From Rhizoctonia solani (Eukaryota; Basidiomycota; Agaricomycetes; Cantharellales; Ceratobasidiaceae): a DNA stretch of 64,000 bases. The position numbers were made by a program, and so were the translations under genes. The stretch covers positions 1,364,001 through 1,428,000 of the forward strand of contig NC_057373.1 of NCBI RefSeq assembly GCF_016906535.1, written 5' to 3'. Numbering within the stretch: the first letter of the stretch is position 1; each line of letters opens with the position of its first letter. The notes below the pieces were generated by a model. That model saw only the letters and a list, made by a program, of their open reading frames with translations, made no database searches and was not told where the DNA came from. Below, piece by piece: positions 33,667 to 46,810 of the stretch.

Positions 33667-36600
33667 ATGGCGGAACCTTCCGAGTCTGCGCCGAATGCTC
33701 AGGCAGAGCCTTCAGTAATCTCCATCGACCAAGGTGTCGGCGCGCCCTCGAACCCAACAGAAATAGAGCCCGGTGTGGAAACGCAGCCTGATAGTATCGT
33801 CGACAAAACCGAGGAGTCCGTAAACACTGAAGGCATTCCCGAACCTGCTAATGACGACGATCTCGACCCAAATCCTGTCTCGGAGGAAGCATTAGCTGAA
33901 GTCTCGGTCACGACCAACACACCGGCAGCTTTGGCCACTAGCCACGAAGAGACCAAGGATAATAAAGAGGATGTCAAACAAGACGCAATAGAGGTTTCGG
34001 ACGCGTCTCAGAAGGATTTACCCATACCGCCCACTGACCGGCTGATTTCCACACCAGAGGTATCTGCAAATGAACCAGTGGACCCGCCTGCCCAATATGC
34101 TGAAGTATCAGACAAAGCAAACTCTGAAATGGCTCCTGTAGACCTTAACCCCCCGGAAGTTGTCGTTCGGGCACCTTCGACTGAATTGTCGCACACTCCA
34201 ACGACCAGTGTACCCACTCCCATAACCGAATCCGATTCCAGGCCTGGCTCAGTCCCTCCTCCTATTCCTGAAAAGATTAAAAGTCCGGTAGATAGGTCTT
34301 CGGCCGCGGGCTTTTCTCAGCATCGCAATTCATCTGTCTCTTCTGTGCGAACCTCTACTCCTGGTCCCGGCTCCCGTCCCTCTATATCATCACAGCTCGA
34401 TAGACGTTCTTCGATAGCCTCGCAAACTTCACATCGTACGAATGGGTCCCGCGCTTTTGTGTCTCCAGTATTCTTCACAACGGCCCTCGAAACTATTGCC
34501 GCGTCGCGTGAAGCAAAGCGATCAACGCCGTTCAAGAATTCCGTTGATCATGCATTGGAGTTGGTAAAATCTGGCAGAGGCGCCGAAAAGCCTAGAGAAA
34601 TCTTCGAGCCATTACAGATGGCAGTAGAGACGCAAAACGAAAAACTCATGATCACAGGGCTGGATTGTATCGCGAAATTAGTATCGCACGGATTTTTCGC
34701 TGAGGACATCTCGCCTGAACACGCGTACAATTCACCCCCAGCCTCCCCTGCCCCAGGAGCCACGCCTGGTTCCACTGAAGGTCAATCTACCACACAGATG
34801 CCTCTCGCCGATCTGATTACCAGCACAATCACCGCAGCATATACCGACACTACCCCCGACGCAGTATCCCTCCAGATTGTCAAAGCACTCTTGTCACTCG
34901 TTCTCTCTCCAACTATCTTGGTTCACCATTCATCTTTACTGAAAGCCGTCCGGACTGTCTATAATGTGTTTCTGCTTAGCAATGATCCGGTTAACCAGAT
35001 GGTCGCCCAAGGTGGTCTCACGCAAATGGTCAATCACGTTTTCGGTAGATGTAAGATAGGTGAAGATGGTTCGACTGATCCCGAAACGCCCGGTACACCT
35101 AGCTTGGTGGGCTCTCAGCATGCCAAGGATGATCTATCTCAAAACCCATCTGCGACTGGGTCCGTGATTTCTTTGTCAGCACCTCGTCCAAAATCCAACG
35201 GTACCCGACAGCATTCCGAGCCGGTTGACACCAATGGTCATCACCCTGCTGATTCCCCTAATGACGTTGAAGAGCATACAAACGATACAGAGCCAACATC
35301 AAATCCGGAAGCCACAGGGACCACTTCGCCGACTTCGCCTGTGCCTCGAGCTCCGTGAGTAGTTACCAACGCATTTGATTCGTCGCTCATCAGACACTCG
35401 TAGAGAAATGTTCGAGCAACCGAATCCGAACGATGCGTTACAGACGGGGATCTCCGGCCCGCTGACTCGACCTATTTCTAACAATGACTTGTTCATTAAG
35501 GACGCGTTCTTGGTGTTCCGTGCATTGTGTAAATTGACAATGAAGCCATTAGGCTCAGATAGGTTAGTTATTCAGATACCTTCAGGGGGATTTGCCTGAT
35601 TACTTGTCTAGTGAACGCGAACTCAAGTCACACGCTATGCGCTCCAAGCTTCTATCTTTACACTTGGTACTGACTGTTCTCGACACTCACATGCTGCTAT
35701 TTGTCGATCCACATGCATTGATATTCTCCAGTTCCAGTAACGAAGCAACACCCTTCCTCCATGCAGTGAAGCAGTACTTGTGCTTAGCATTAAGTCGCAA
35801 TGCGATCAGCTCTGTCCCCCAAGTATTCGATATAAGCGTTGAAATCTTTTGGAGAATTCTCAGCGGCCTACGGACGAAGCTCAAGGTACGAGCGACGATA
35901 ATATAGGATCACTCGGGCTTATGCTGTGGCTTTCAACAGAAAGAAATTGAAGTTCTCTTCGTCGAGATTTTTATCCCTATTATGGAGATGAGGCAGGCAA
36001 CCCCAAAGCAGAAGTCGACAATCCTGGTAATGTTTGCTAAGCTTTGTGAAGACCCGCAAACTCTCGTCGATATCTATCTCAATTACGATTGTGATCGGCA
36101 AGCGCTGGAGAACATCTATGAAAGGTTTGTCTCTCTAGTTGTTCAAGTTTATACCGACTGAGTAAACTCACCGTGTTAGGCTGGTAAATATAATATCCAA
36201 AACAGCCGCGTCACAGGCTCTGCCCCCAACAAAAGGTGCCGACCCTGGTGGTTCTACCTTGGCCACCGGACACACTGGACCCTCCTCTATGCCCCCATCC
36301 CTTAGCACTTCGGCTTTGACCCCTCAATCATCCGCTACACCACAGTCCGGAGATATACAACTTAACCGCCAAGGCCTTGAATGCTTGGTTTCGGTTCTAA
36401 AATCCTTGGTCGCTTGGGGAACAGGCAGCGATAAGGTTACTTCAGAAAGTGGCGATCGGACGAGCAGGTCTACTGCCCGGGAAGATTCGCGACACGATAG
36501 CCTCAGCGGTAGTGTCGGAGAGGAGGCTTCGCCTGTCACTAACGAAGCTGCTCGACAGTCCAATCCTGAGCTTGTCGATGATCCAGGGAAGTTTGAGACC

Positions 36601-39600
36601 GCCAAGCACAGGAAAACTTTGCTACTTGAGGGCATCAGACAGTTTAATTTCAAGCAGAAAAAGGTAGTTATTGTTATTCAGGCAGAAGGTAATTCTAACG
36701 TATTATTCAGGGCATTCAATTCTTTATCGAAAAAGGGTTTATTGATTCCCGGAGCCCAAACAGTATTGCAAGATTCCTAATCAGCACAGATGGGCTAAGT
36801 AAAGCCGCATTGGGGGAATATCTAGGCGAGGGGTAAGAGATTTCTGCCTAGTAAAGATTCAAGTACTGAGAAGTTATTATAGCGAAGAAGAAAACATTGC
36901 AATCATGCACGCATTCGTTGATCTGATAGACTTTACTGGCCTTACTTTCGTCGAAGCTCTTCGGGCGTTCCTGCAGGCATTCAGATTGCCCGGCGAATCT
37001 CAAAAAATTGATCGTTTTATGCTTAAATTTGCTGCACGATATGTTGCTCAGAACCCTCAGTCAGTTTTTAAAGATGCGGGTATGTACTCTTAGTTTACCC
37101 ATAATACGGCTTCTCTTATCGTTTTATACAGACCCCGCATATGTTCTTGCTTATTCAGTGATCATGCTTAACACCGACGCATATAACCCCCAAGTCAAAA
37201 AGCGCATGACTAAAGCCGATTTTATCAAGAACAATCGCGGAATTAACGACGGATCGGACTTGCCAGAGGAGCTACTCTCTGCCATCTTCGATGATATTCA
37301 TTCAAAGGAGATCAGGATGAAGGATGAGGAGGAAGCTATTGCTCTCCAATCTATCAATACAACGCCAGCTGGGTTGGTTGGGGCGATTGCCAATGTGGGT
37401 CGTGATATCGCAAAGGAAACCTATGTAATGCAAACCACTGGTATGGCCAACAAAACCGAGGTATGTGAAGGCACCCAGTAATATGCAGAAATTTAACGAG
37501 TACGCCTCAGGCATTGTTAAAAACTATGATGCGCTCACAACGCAAGGGCAACCCTACACCAGACCAGTTCTTTAGCGCGTCGCATTTTGTGCATGTTCGA
37601 CCCATGTTCGAAGTTGCATGGATGCCATTCATTGCTGGTCTATCCACTATGCAAAATACGGACGATATGGAGTTGATCGGACTCTGCCTTGAAGGGTTCA
37701 AATTGGCCATTCGTATTGCGTGTTTCTTTGATCTCGAGCTCGAGCGGAACGCTTTTGTGACCACACTAGCCAAATTTACCTTCCTGAACAACTTAGGAGA
37801 AATGAAGACAAAGAATATGGAAGCAATCAAAGCGCTGCTCGATGTCGCCGTTTCGGATGGGAATCACTTACGAGGCTCCTGGCATGAAGTACTTACATGT
37901 GTAAGTCAATTGGAGCGCATGGCACTGATTGGTTCAAAAGACGAGACGCGAAGAGGGTAGGTTCCCCTTTCTCTTACTGTTTTTAGAACTAATTATGGGT
38001 ATAGAAAAAACAAGAGTCGAAAACTACCCGCGGAGGAGCTAGCCAACGAAAGCCGGTCCCGACATATCACAGTCGCTGCAGACATGGTCTTCTCTTTAAG
38101 CCATTATCTCTCTGGCGTGAGTGTTGCAGTATATGAATATTAAAATAGGACCGTAACTCAACCTGTACTCCTACAGACTGCCATACAAGATTTTGTCCAA
38201 GCGTTGAGCGATGTCTCCTGGGAAGAAATTCAGACCTCAGGATTGTCTGAACAACCTCGACTTTTCAGTCTGCAGAAGCTCGTCGACATTTCATACTATA
38301 ACATGAACCGAATTCGTATGGAGTGGTCAAATATGTGGCATATCCTAGGCGAGCACTTCAATCGGGTGTGCTGTCATACCAACCCTACTGTCTCCTTTTT
38401 CGCACTGGATGCCCTGCGACAGCTTGCTGCCCGCTTCCTTGAGAAAGAGGAGCTTGCGAACTTCAAGTTTCAGAAGGATTTTCTAAAGCCGTTCGAATAC
38501 ACCATGACACACAACCATAATCCAGACGCAAGAGATTTGGTACGTTTGATTTATGAATGATGTGCACCCCATTAATCTTCTATTAGGTTCTGCAATGTTT
38601 GCGTCATATGATCCAAACGAAAGTTCAAAATATTCGTTCTGGTTGGCGAACCATGTTTGGGGTGTTTGCAGAAGCTTCCAAAGTACTAACAGGTGAGCTT
38701 GACCCCGTAACCCGCTCAAAGGATCGATTCTGAGTTTTACCATAGAATCCGTGGCTCAACACGCATTTGAGATAGTATCTGGAATTAACAAAGACCATTT
38801 TGGCGCTGTTGTTCGGAATGGTGCTTTCGCAGATCTGACTGTATGCATTACGGATTTCTGCAAGGTCACAAAATTCCAGAAAATAAGTCTCCTAGCTATC
38901 AACATGCTTCGAGGAATAATTCCAGTAATGCTCAACCATCCCGAATGTGGCTTGAATCCGAACCCTCCATCGCCTCGCCCGGATGCAACTAGCGTTCAAT
39001 TGACCGAGGACCCACTTGTCAAGTTTTGGTTCCCCGTTTTGTTCTCTTTCTACAATATCATCATGGAGGCTGAAGATCTCGAAGTAAGGAAACTGTAAGT
39101 AAATAAATATTACTATCAGAAATACTTATCTGAATGTATGCACATGTAGGGCATTGAACTCACTGTTCAGTTCTCTCAAGACGCATGGAACAACATTTCC
39201 ACCCGACTTTTGGGATCATGTTTGCCAGAAGCTTCTGTTCCCTATCTTTGACGTTCTGAAGAACAGTCAAGAGATGAGTCGACTGGCTACTGCAGAGGAT
39301 ATGAATATTTGGGTGTCAACAACAATGATACAAGCGTTGCGCGAATTGGTTGATCTATATACCCATTTCTTCGAACTTTTGGCACGATCTCTCGGAGGCC
39401 TGCTTGACCTTCTCTCAGCCTGCATTTGCCTGAGTGAGTAGAAGCTAACTCTTTGTGATCGTGAAAGGCTGACGACCGCATAGAAAACGATACCATTTCA
39501 CGGATTGGAACATCTTGCTTACAGCAACTACTAGAGAATAATGCGCAAAAGCTCACTAACGCGCAGTGGGATACTGTTGTAATGACTTTCCTTCGTCTGT

Positions 39601-40570
39601 TTAAAGGCACTACCCCACACCAATTATTCGATGAAAGTCTACGCGCAGAAGGAGAAGTCGTCCCAGTTGCGGGAGACCGTGGTACGTTAACTTGGGTTGG
39701 TGCTTGTCGGAACTAACATAATTCATCAGAGCATCACGACAATGAGCCTTCAGGTCCGCTTTCCCCTTTGAACGACGGCGTGCCCATTTCGGGGCGTGAC
39801 AGATCTCGCATCTTCAAGGATATCATCATGAAATGCGTTATCCAGCTCCTGCTCATCGAAACCACCAACGATTTGCTTCAAAACAAGGAAGTGTACAGAA
39901 CCATCCCTCCGGACCAGCTTTTGAAATTACTTTCTGTCCTTGATCACAGCTATCAGTTTGCTCGTAGTTTCAATGCTGATAAAGAACTTAGGACGGGTCT
40001 CTGGAAAGTTGGTAAGTGCCGCTCAAGATTAACGACTGGTCGGAATCCTTACGACAATTTTAGGCTTCATGAAACATTTGCCCAATCTCTTGAAACAAGA
40101 GTCTTCTAGTGCGGCTTGCCTGATCAACGTTTCGCTTAGAATGTATTATGATAAACGCCCCGAGTATCAAGCTCAACATGCGCAGGTTGCTGACCGATTA
40201 ATGCCGTGAGTTATTTGCTCAAAATTCATCTATGAATCTCAACCAAGGCGGTTAATTAGATTGGGTCTCCAAATTATTGAAGACTTCAATGCTCTTCGCA
40301 CAGAAGGTCAAGGAAAAAATGTTGCAACTTGGACTCCCGTGGTTGCTGAAATCTTGCGCGGCTTCTATCATTTTGACGACCAAACGGTAAGCGCTTGTTC
40401 ACGCCATAAGCAAATGGTTGAATGTAAATCCACCTTAGTTTGCGAGGTATTTGCCGGCTTTGTATCCTCTTGCGACAATTCTTATAACGCGCGATGCGGC
40501 TATCGAAATACGACAACCGCTGTCTGATATTTTTGTCCGCATTGGGCGTACGAAAGGTATCACCGCCTAG
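33667..40570 (+). CDS. Large ARF guanine-nucleotide exchange factor, Sec7/BIG family
   Basis: Activates ARF GTPases at the trans-Golgi for vesicle budding. The N-terminal 270 residues are acidic and Ser/Pro-rich, then follow the DCB-type region ([54 protein letters not shown]) and HUS-type region ([31 protein letters not shown]). The Sec7 domain spans about 36640-37330: [38 protein letters not shown] with the glutamic finger in LPGE, and [19 protein letters not shown]-terminal HDS-type helices continue to [13 protein letters not shown] with TAG at 40568-40570. More than 20 introns are needed. The length of about 1,850 residues fits fungal Sec7. The exon junctions I checked keep the frame. Confidence 0.93.
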
Positions 40571-40780
40571 ACACCCACTTGTACCCCTCTCCCCCACCTG
40601 TATCGCTTTTAGTTGTTTTATTGATGTCAGATATCTTGTTCTAGTATTTTTTGCACATTTGTGGTAAATCCGCGTTTTCAATTCTGACTATGAGTGCCAA
40701 TGTAAGAGTATATGCAACAGGGAACCTCTCCATTCCAAATTATCCGGATAAATACAAGAAATATTAAATCCTTTGTACAC

Positions 40781-43700
40781 CTATCGATAGCCATTGAAAC
40801 CAGGCTGGAACTGGTTTTGAGGTTGAAATCCAAATCCAGTTTGCTGAGGAGCCATAAAGTTGGCACCGGTCGGTTGGCGAAGAGCATCGTATTTATCTAA
40901 GGACGTAAAATCAGACTTGGACCTTTTAGCGTTCATTGAAGTATGTACCTGCAGATTGAGGATCACTAGTGTTACCTCCAGCGAAGGTCCCAGCTTTCAT
41001 GGAGGCAAATACATTTGCCGCTGACAAGTTATTCTGTGGGGGCGCGTTGCTCGGTGGTGAATTGAAAGAGTTTTGTTGAGACTCTGTCCGAAAGAGAGTG
41101 GTTAATACCTATCTGACGGTACGGTAGTGATGGCAGGCTACGTACGTGGTTGGAATCCACCACCATTGAACATCCCGCCCATACCCGTTGGCTGCATGCT
41201 GAGAGGCGGTGATTGTGAAGCCATCGGGCTGGGCGAGAACCCAGTTTGTTGCGGTAGCATGAAATTGGGTTGGTTGGGTTGGAATCCGGTAGGCTGGCTC
41301 TGCAGGAAACTCGGCTGTGAAGGTTGGAACCCGGTAGGTTGAGATTGTAAGAAACTAGGCTGAGAAGGCTGGAAGCCTGTGGGCTGTGACTGAAGGAAAC
41401 TTGGCTGTGACGGTTGGAACCCAGTCGGTTGACTTTGTAAAAAGCTTGGTTGAGAAGGCTGGAACCCGGTCGGTTGGGATTGCAATCCACCAAAGGACGG
41501 AGTCGAGCCAGGGCGGGTAGGCACAAACGAATTGAATCCACTAGTAGTCGGGATTAGTGGCGTCAGCAATGATTGATTCGCGGGAATGGGTGCAGGTGGA
41601 CCGCGGGGTCCCAAGATGCCTGTTTGCTGGGCGGTGAGCAACTGGCCTATAGGTGCGGGCGAGTTACCCATCCCCAATCCAACTTGGAAACTTGAAGGAA
41701 CGGTGCCCGGTGACTGCATTCCCGTTGGTTGTGATACAATGGGGGCTGATGGAGGACGCATCTGCTGGATCTTTGCGAGGATATCAAATTGTGAAGACGC
41801 GGGCTGCGAAATTGGTGCTGCAGGAGGGTTCGTAGTAGCAGGTCGTTGAATCGGGGGTGAAGCGACCGGAGGGACTGACACGGCAGCTGGTGCTGGTGCT
41901 GGTGGTGCTGGTGGCGGCGTAGGTGCTACAGGCGCGACGGGCGCAACTGGGGCGGGAGGCGGTGCAGGCGCAGGAGGCGGAGGTGCAGGTGCAGGGGGAG
42001 CAGGTGCAGGAGCGGGGGGAGGAGACAGCGCAACAGCTGGAGCAGGAGAGGCTGGCTTTGCGCTGCTGGGCCTAGGGGTCCACGCATCGTCATCAAACCC
42101 ACTGGCCACAGGAGCAGCAATGGGAGCGGTAGAACGTTCTTCATTCGCAGCAGTTGGGGAACTTGTAAGGACACCTCCCGTAGGGCTAGTGATCTGCGGA
42201 GTACCACCACGGGAAATAGACCCAGTATTTCCGAGCACACTGCCATCGACTGCAATTGGAGCGGTCTTACTCGATGGAGGCGGGCGTCCCCTGCGAGTAT
42301 TCTTGAGCTGACCATTTGGCCCAGTGAACAAATTCGGTGCGGGACTGGTCGTAGCTGAGCGGCGGGGAGACGCAGCATTCTCTTGGGCCTGTAGCTGCCG
42401 TGCCAACTCTTCGTCCTTGCGCATTTGTTCTCGGCGAGCAGAGTCGTCTTCGTGTTTCCAGCCCTTCTTCTCAATCGCCTTCATCACACGAATGATATCT
42501 CCTTCGCGCAGGCCCAACGAACGCAGAGTAGAATCCTTAATATCAGCGACAATCGACTCGTCGATCTTATCCCTATTGAACGAAGCAGCATAGCGTGTGC
42601 AATCATCCATATCGCAGCCAGCGCTGAGGAAGAAATCGAACCAATCGATCTGTGGCTTTTTGGGCTGCTGTGGAACCGGTCGCGAAGGCGTGGAAGGAGG
42701 ACGCGAGTTGCGGCGTTCAGCAATGACTGACAGGGGCACGTTATCATCATCTGGGGCAGTCGCGGGACTCTTGCCAGCATTGATAAGCTTCTCGACATAT
42801 GCCATGTCTTCAGGAGACATCTTGGCCGAAGGCACATCGATGATTACACCGTTGGACTTGTGTAGCTTAATTTTGCCGTTCTCGATTCCAAGGAATTCGG
42901 CTTCAACCTTGAACTGACCAGTACGATCGTGCCAGATTCGAGTTTTCCCAGGCCCTGTCAATGGTTAAAATATCTTCATCTGCGCCTTCCATGCACCAAA
43001 CTTACGAGGACCGTTGTTCGACCTTCGCGGCTCAGAATCAGTAGACGGACGAGTACCTGTGGAGGACCTGGCAGCTTGTTTGGCGGCTCTATGGAGACAA
43101 TGAATTTTTCTGTCCATTTTATGAGTTGATCAACGCACTTTTCTTTCTCAAGTCTCTGCTGCTCTAGACGCTCGAGTTCACGAGCCCTCGCCTCCGCCTC
43201 TGTACGTTCTTGTTCGCGCTTCCGTCTCTTCTCGTCTGCAGCTCTACGCTCTGCCTCTTCGCGCTCTTTGATCTTTTCCAGGCGCCTCTGCTCCGCCATT
43301 GCAGCAGCTTGTTGTTCCGCAGCATTGGACGTAGTTAACTCTGTGGTAGTGTCATCTTCATCGTCTTGTGACTGTGAGCGGGCAAGTGTAGAACTACCTT
43401 GAAGCTGTAAAGAACTCGGGTTAGCGTAAAACAACAGCCCTTTCCGAGTATAACTCACTTCAATGTAAGAACTGGGAACAACGCCCTCTTCGCCTTTCAT
43501 ATTCCTGCATTTCCACCACTCTTCGCTCTCCTCACGATTGATAACAATCAGAGTCTCGCCTTCCTTGACACTCAGTTCGTCCGAAGCTTGGGCTGTGAAG
43601 TCGTAGAGCGCGCTAGCTTGCTCTCCAAGGGGGCCGTCGTCATCGTCATCCTCGGGGTTGGGAATAACAGAATCAGGAGACTTGGCAAATCGAACGCTAG

Positions 43701-44923
43701 CGCCATTCTTATGATGTTTCGGAACCTCGGTGTTGATTGGGTCGGGTATGGGAGCTGTTGGAGTCGAACCGGAGCCAGAATTAGCTATGCTTCTACTGGC
43801 TTCAACCTTTTGCAAAATAGCTTCAGAGACATCCCGAGAGCTGGCAACAAAGCGTAGAGTGGTGATTTCGCCCCCAGAAGCAATTTGAATATCTACGTGT
43901 TTGGCCTTATCTGAGGTAACAGTCACCACTGCAGATGTCTGCCACTGTTGAACCGGTGTCTAAGGCGGAAAGTACCGTCGGTAAACACCTAAAAGACACG
44001 ATTGGTTCGCCACTTCACCTTATCAGACTCGGACGAAAAGAAGATGGCACCATTCCCAACCCCGAGGGTACCTTTCTTCTTCTTGTCTTTCTTGTCGAGT
44101 ATCTAGCAATGATATAAGGGAGCAAGCCCGAATGACGAAGGAGGTTTTAACCTACAGACACACTCCATGTCTCCACAGGGTCGCTACGCGCTTTCGTGTG
44201 GGATGCCGCAACAAGTTCGGTGGGATCAGTGTATGAAGTTCGAGGCTATGCACGCGTCTTAGTAACAAACCAAAACAGGGTTATATATGTACGTACTACC
44301 GCAGCAGGTGGTGGAAGGACCGGGGCAGCAACTGCACTTTCTTCCTCTTTAACAGAGCCGGACTATGTTGTTAACAAAATCGTGAGATAGTTATATATAC
44401 TTTGAATGGAATAAACGTACCAGCTCAATATACGTTGCGGGTACGTAACCTGCCTTGCCCCCTGGCTTGGTGCTCTTGACGAGAGTCCACTCGGTCTCTT
44501 GATCAAATACTAAAAGCGATTCATCCTCAGTGATAGATAACTCCCCGTCGCCATTAGCAGCGTAATCGTAGAGTGCCTTTGCAGAGGTAATAGGCTTGGC
44601 CTAATGGATGTTATATTGGTTAGCTTGAAGCTAATAGATCAAGTGTGTACCCACTTCTTCGACATATGCTTTGGGAACAAGTCCAGAATCACCGTTGTCC
44701 TCCTGGGAATTTGTCTTGATCTTAACCTTCCACCACCTACGGACAGCCGTAGCCAACATTCAGGTTTTGACCCAATATTACCTCATTACATTACTTACTC
44801 GTCATCGGAGCCATCTAGGAGCAACAACAGCTGGTCCTCTTTAATCGCAACCTCATCTTCGGTGCCAGCCGGAGGGGCATAGTCGTAGAGGGCAACGAGC
44901 ACAGAGCCGTAGGTTGCAGACAT
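40781..44923 (-). CDS. Sla1-like endocytic adaptor with three SH3 domains
   Basis: An actin-patch protein that links cargo recognition to Arp2/3 regulation during endocytosis. The start at 44923 gives SH3-1 (VALYDYAPPAGTEDEVAIKE), SH3-2 (ALYDYAANGDGELSITEDE, near 44590) and SH3-3 (ALYDFTAQASDELSVKEGE, near 43610). A charged coiled-coil tract rich in Glu/Arg follows (43100-43330). SHD1, the NPFxD-binding domain, is TRIWHDRTGQFKVEAEFLGI to DMAYVEKL; SHD2, a SAM-like clathrin-regulating domain, is IDWFDFFLSAGCDMDDCTRY to AIEKKGW. A long Ala/Pro tract leads to five tandem 15-residue repeats LQSQPTGFQPSQPSF plus related LxxQxTG sites, the motif phosphorylated by Ark1/Prk1 kinases. The tail ends FQPGFNGYR at 40781. 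Domain order matches Sla1 fully. Confidence 0.94.
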
Positions 44924-46477
44924 ATCCCCCTTGAGAGTTTAGTAAACTGCTGCTATCGTCGGTGGGTCGAAGATTAGAGAAAATTTATCCGAAATGAGAG
45001 ACTCTCTTTGCACATCAACTGTGTAGCTGTCCGCAAGTCAACTCGATCGGAGGCGTTTCTCAACTTACCACTAAGCGCTGGGATTACATTCCCACGCGAT
45101 GCCCTGAGTGATTTTCCAATAACATTGGCCCTCTTTAGTTTCTCACCACAAATATCTCAATATATAACCACACTGAAGTACCATATATGACATATTCCAA
45201 ACGAGCACTTTCAATATGCGGTCTAATATATGGGACCTATTACTAACAAACAGCGGTAGAATCCGATTTGGAGCTCACGGCTACATATTCATGAGCTCGA
45301 CCCGGCACCGATACTGGCATTATTTTTCCTTAACTTACCCGACGAATTATATTGCCTATATATGTTGTCGGGTAATAGCTCAACATACGTAGCAGCTCTG
45401 TAGCTAACAGCTGCTAGGTTAGTATTCGTGATCATGGTGGCAAAAACGAGGGTAGTAGGAGAGCTGTATAAAGTATATACATACTGAGCGAACTCACAGT
45501 TCAGACCGCAAGAATACAATAAGGATGAGGTCGACCTCGGCTGATTATAGGGTGAACACTAACTTCAGAGTTAATTGAACGAATACCTTGGTTTTTACGC
45601 TATAGTTACATCAAGCCAACACACTAGTACAGTCCCACCAAACATGTTGCAAACCAATTGCCAGAGCACCAGTTGCCGTGCAGTCACTATTCTATTGGTC
45701 TCAAGGCAAGCGTAGTCCGATAAGCTATTGTGCTTTTAGCTCGCCTGGGTCTCTCTGACTTTGCGAAACAATCCACGTGTACTCAAACCTTCGATGGTTG
45801 ATAAAACATCTCAGCATGTTATCTGAGTGCTACTTGATACGAATTGAATATGTGTATTTATTGTGTTTCACGAACGAATCAACGAAATCGGCGCAATATT
45901 CAACAATGTCTACAATGTACCTGGATCTCACACCCGCATCTGAACGATCCAAATACACCGTGCACTGATCCTTTGTTCATCCTAGTAGTTATATGCATAG
46001 ACCCTTTTGTCTGAGCTAGGTTCTCAATGGACTATACGATAGGTACTTACAGTCTTGTGGGTTTACGAATTGTTTGAACACTTGCCCAACGATTGGTTTT
46101 ACAGAAGCACACCCGACCATTCATCAGATATGGGACGATGCAGAATAGCTTACAACATCTAAATTGCGCTCATTTAAGGCAAGAAGCTCATCCACCACTG
46201 TCACACTTTGTTCCTAGCAATTATTAATATATTTATTCGTTTAGATGTCTCCCTTCCTTTAGTGTAAGGATATATATCAAATTCGTGATCGGGCATGCAT
46301 GTTTCCGCGTCTGGAGATAGGTAGTACCTGTGGTTTCAAATTACCGAATCTGGATCTTGGGGTGGCTCACTATAGCACACGTTTTTTTATGATCCAGCAA
46401 CTAATGTACACTGATGCCCGCAAGTAAACAACGTGATACGACAAACAGATATTAAACATATTTGAAGCCTTATGATG
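44924..46477. other. Gene-poor stretch upstream of Sla1
   Basis: About 1.55 kb of AT-rich sequence. It contains the Sla1 promoter at its left end and the 3' flank of the small secreted protein at its right end. Small ORFs here (60-76 codons) have no recognisable content, and I found no RNA gene or repeat. Confidence 0.4.
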
Positions 46478-46810
46478 CTAACCTTGTTGGAGAAAATTAT
46501 GGGGTTGGAGCAACAAGCAAAGGGGTGCATGCCGCCATGCATGCTCCTTGTACAAAGAGCAAGCGGCAACGGCAGCAGGAATGCCAAGCCCGAGAGTGAA
46601 CGTTCCAGCAGTCACTCCCGCAACAGTGCAGCAAGTGACATAGCCTGGTATCGACCCTATCAGTTGAATGGCGCACAAAAAGCCAAATTCAAACGCACCG
46701 GCGTTGCATGCAGTATAGCACAAGCCCATCGCGATGGGACCGGCTTCCACTTGGCCAATGTTCAAAGAAAGGGCTGCAAGGGCTGCAGCAGAAGCGATAG
46801 AGAACTTCAT
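46478..46810 (-). CDS. Small secreted cysteine-containing protein (probable frame break near the end)
   Basis: A short protein with a signal peptide MKFSIASAAALAALSLNIGQVEA, then GPIAMGLCYTACNAG and alternating hydrophobic stretches (VAGVTAGTFTLGLGIPAAVAAC). This resembles the abundant basidiomycete small secreted proteins with a GPIAYxxCQTGCN start, sometimes labelled zygote-specific-like; the function is unknown. The open frame runs to 46478, but the family's usual cysteine-rich ending (GACMAACTPLL) lies in the next frame, reached by one extra T in the run read from 46556-46554, and would stop at 46499-46497. A TATA-type box (TATAAATA on the minus strand, about 46919-46912) lies about 100 nt upstream. 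Family resemblance is from memory and moderate. Confidence 0.7.
   Translation of the reverse strand: MKFSIASAAALAALSLNIGQVEAGPIAMGLCYTACNAGAFEFGFLCAIQLIGSIPGYVTCCTVAGVTAGTFTLGLGIPAAVAACSLYKEHAWRHAPLCLLLQPHNFLQQG

Noticed and set aside
41870..42060. GGTGCT/GGAGCAGG-rich stretch resembling a satellite or CRISPR-like array
   Set aside because: It is the codon-level repeat of an Ala/Pro tract within Sla1; spacing is irregular and there are no spacers.
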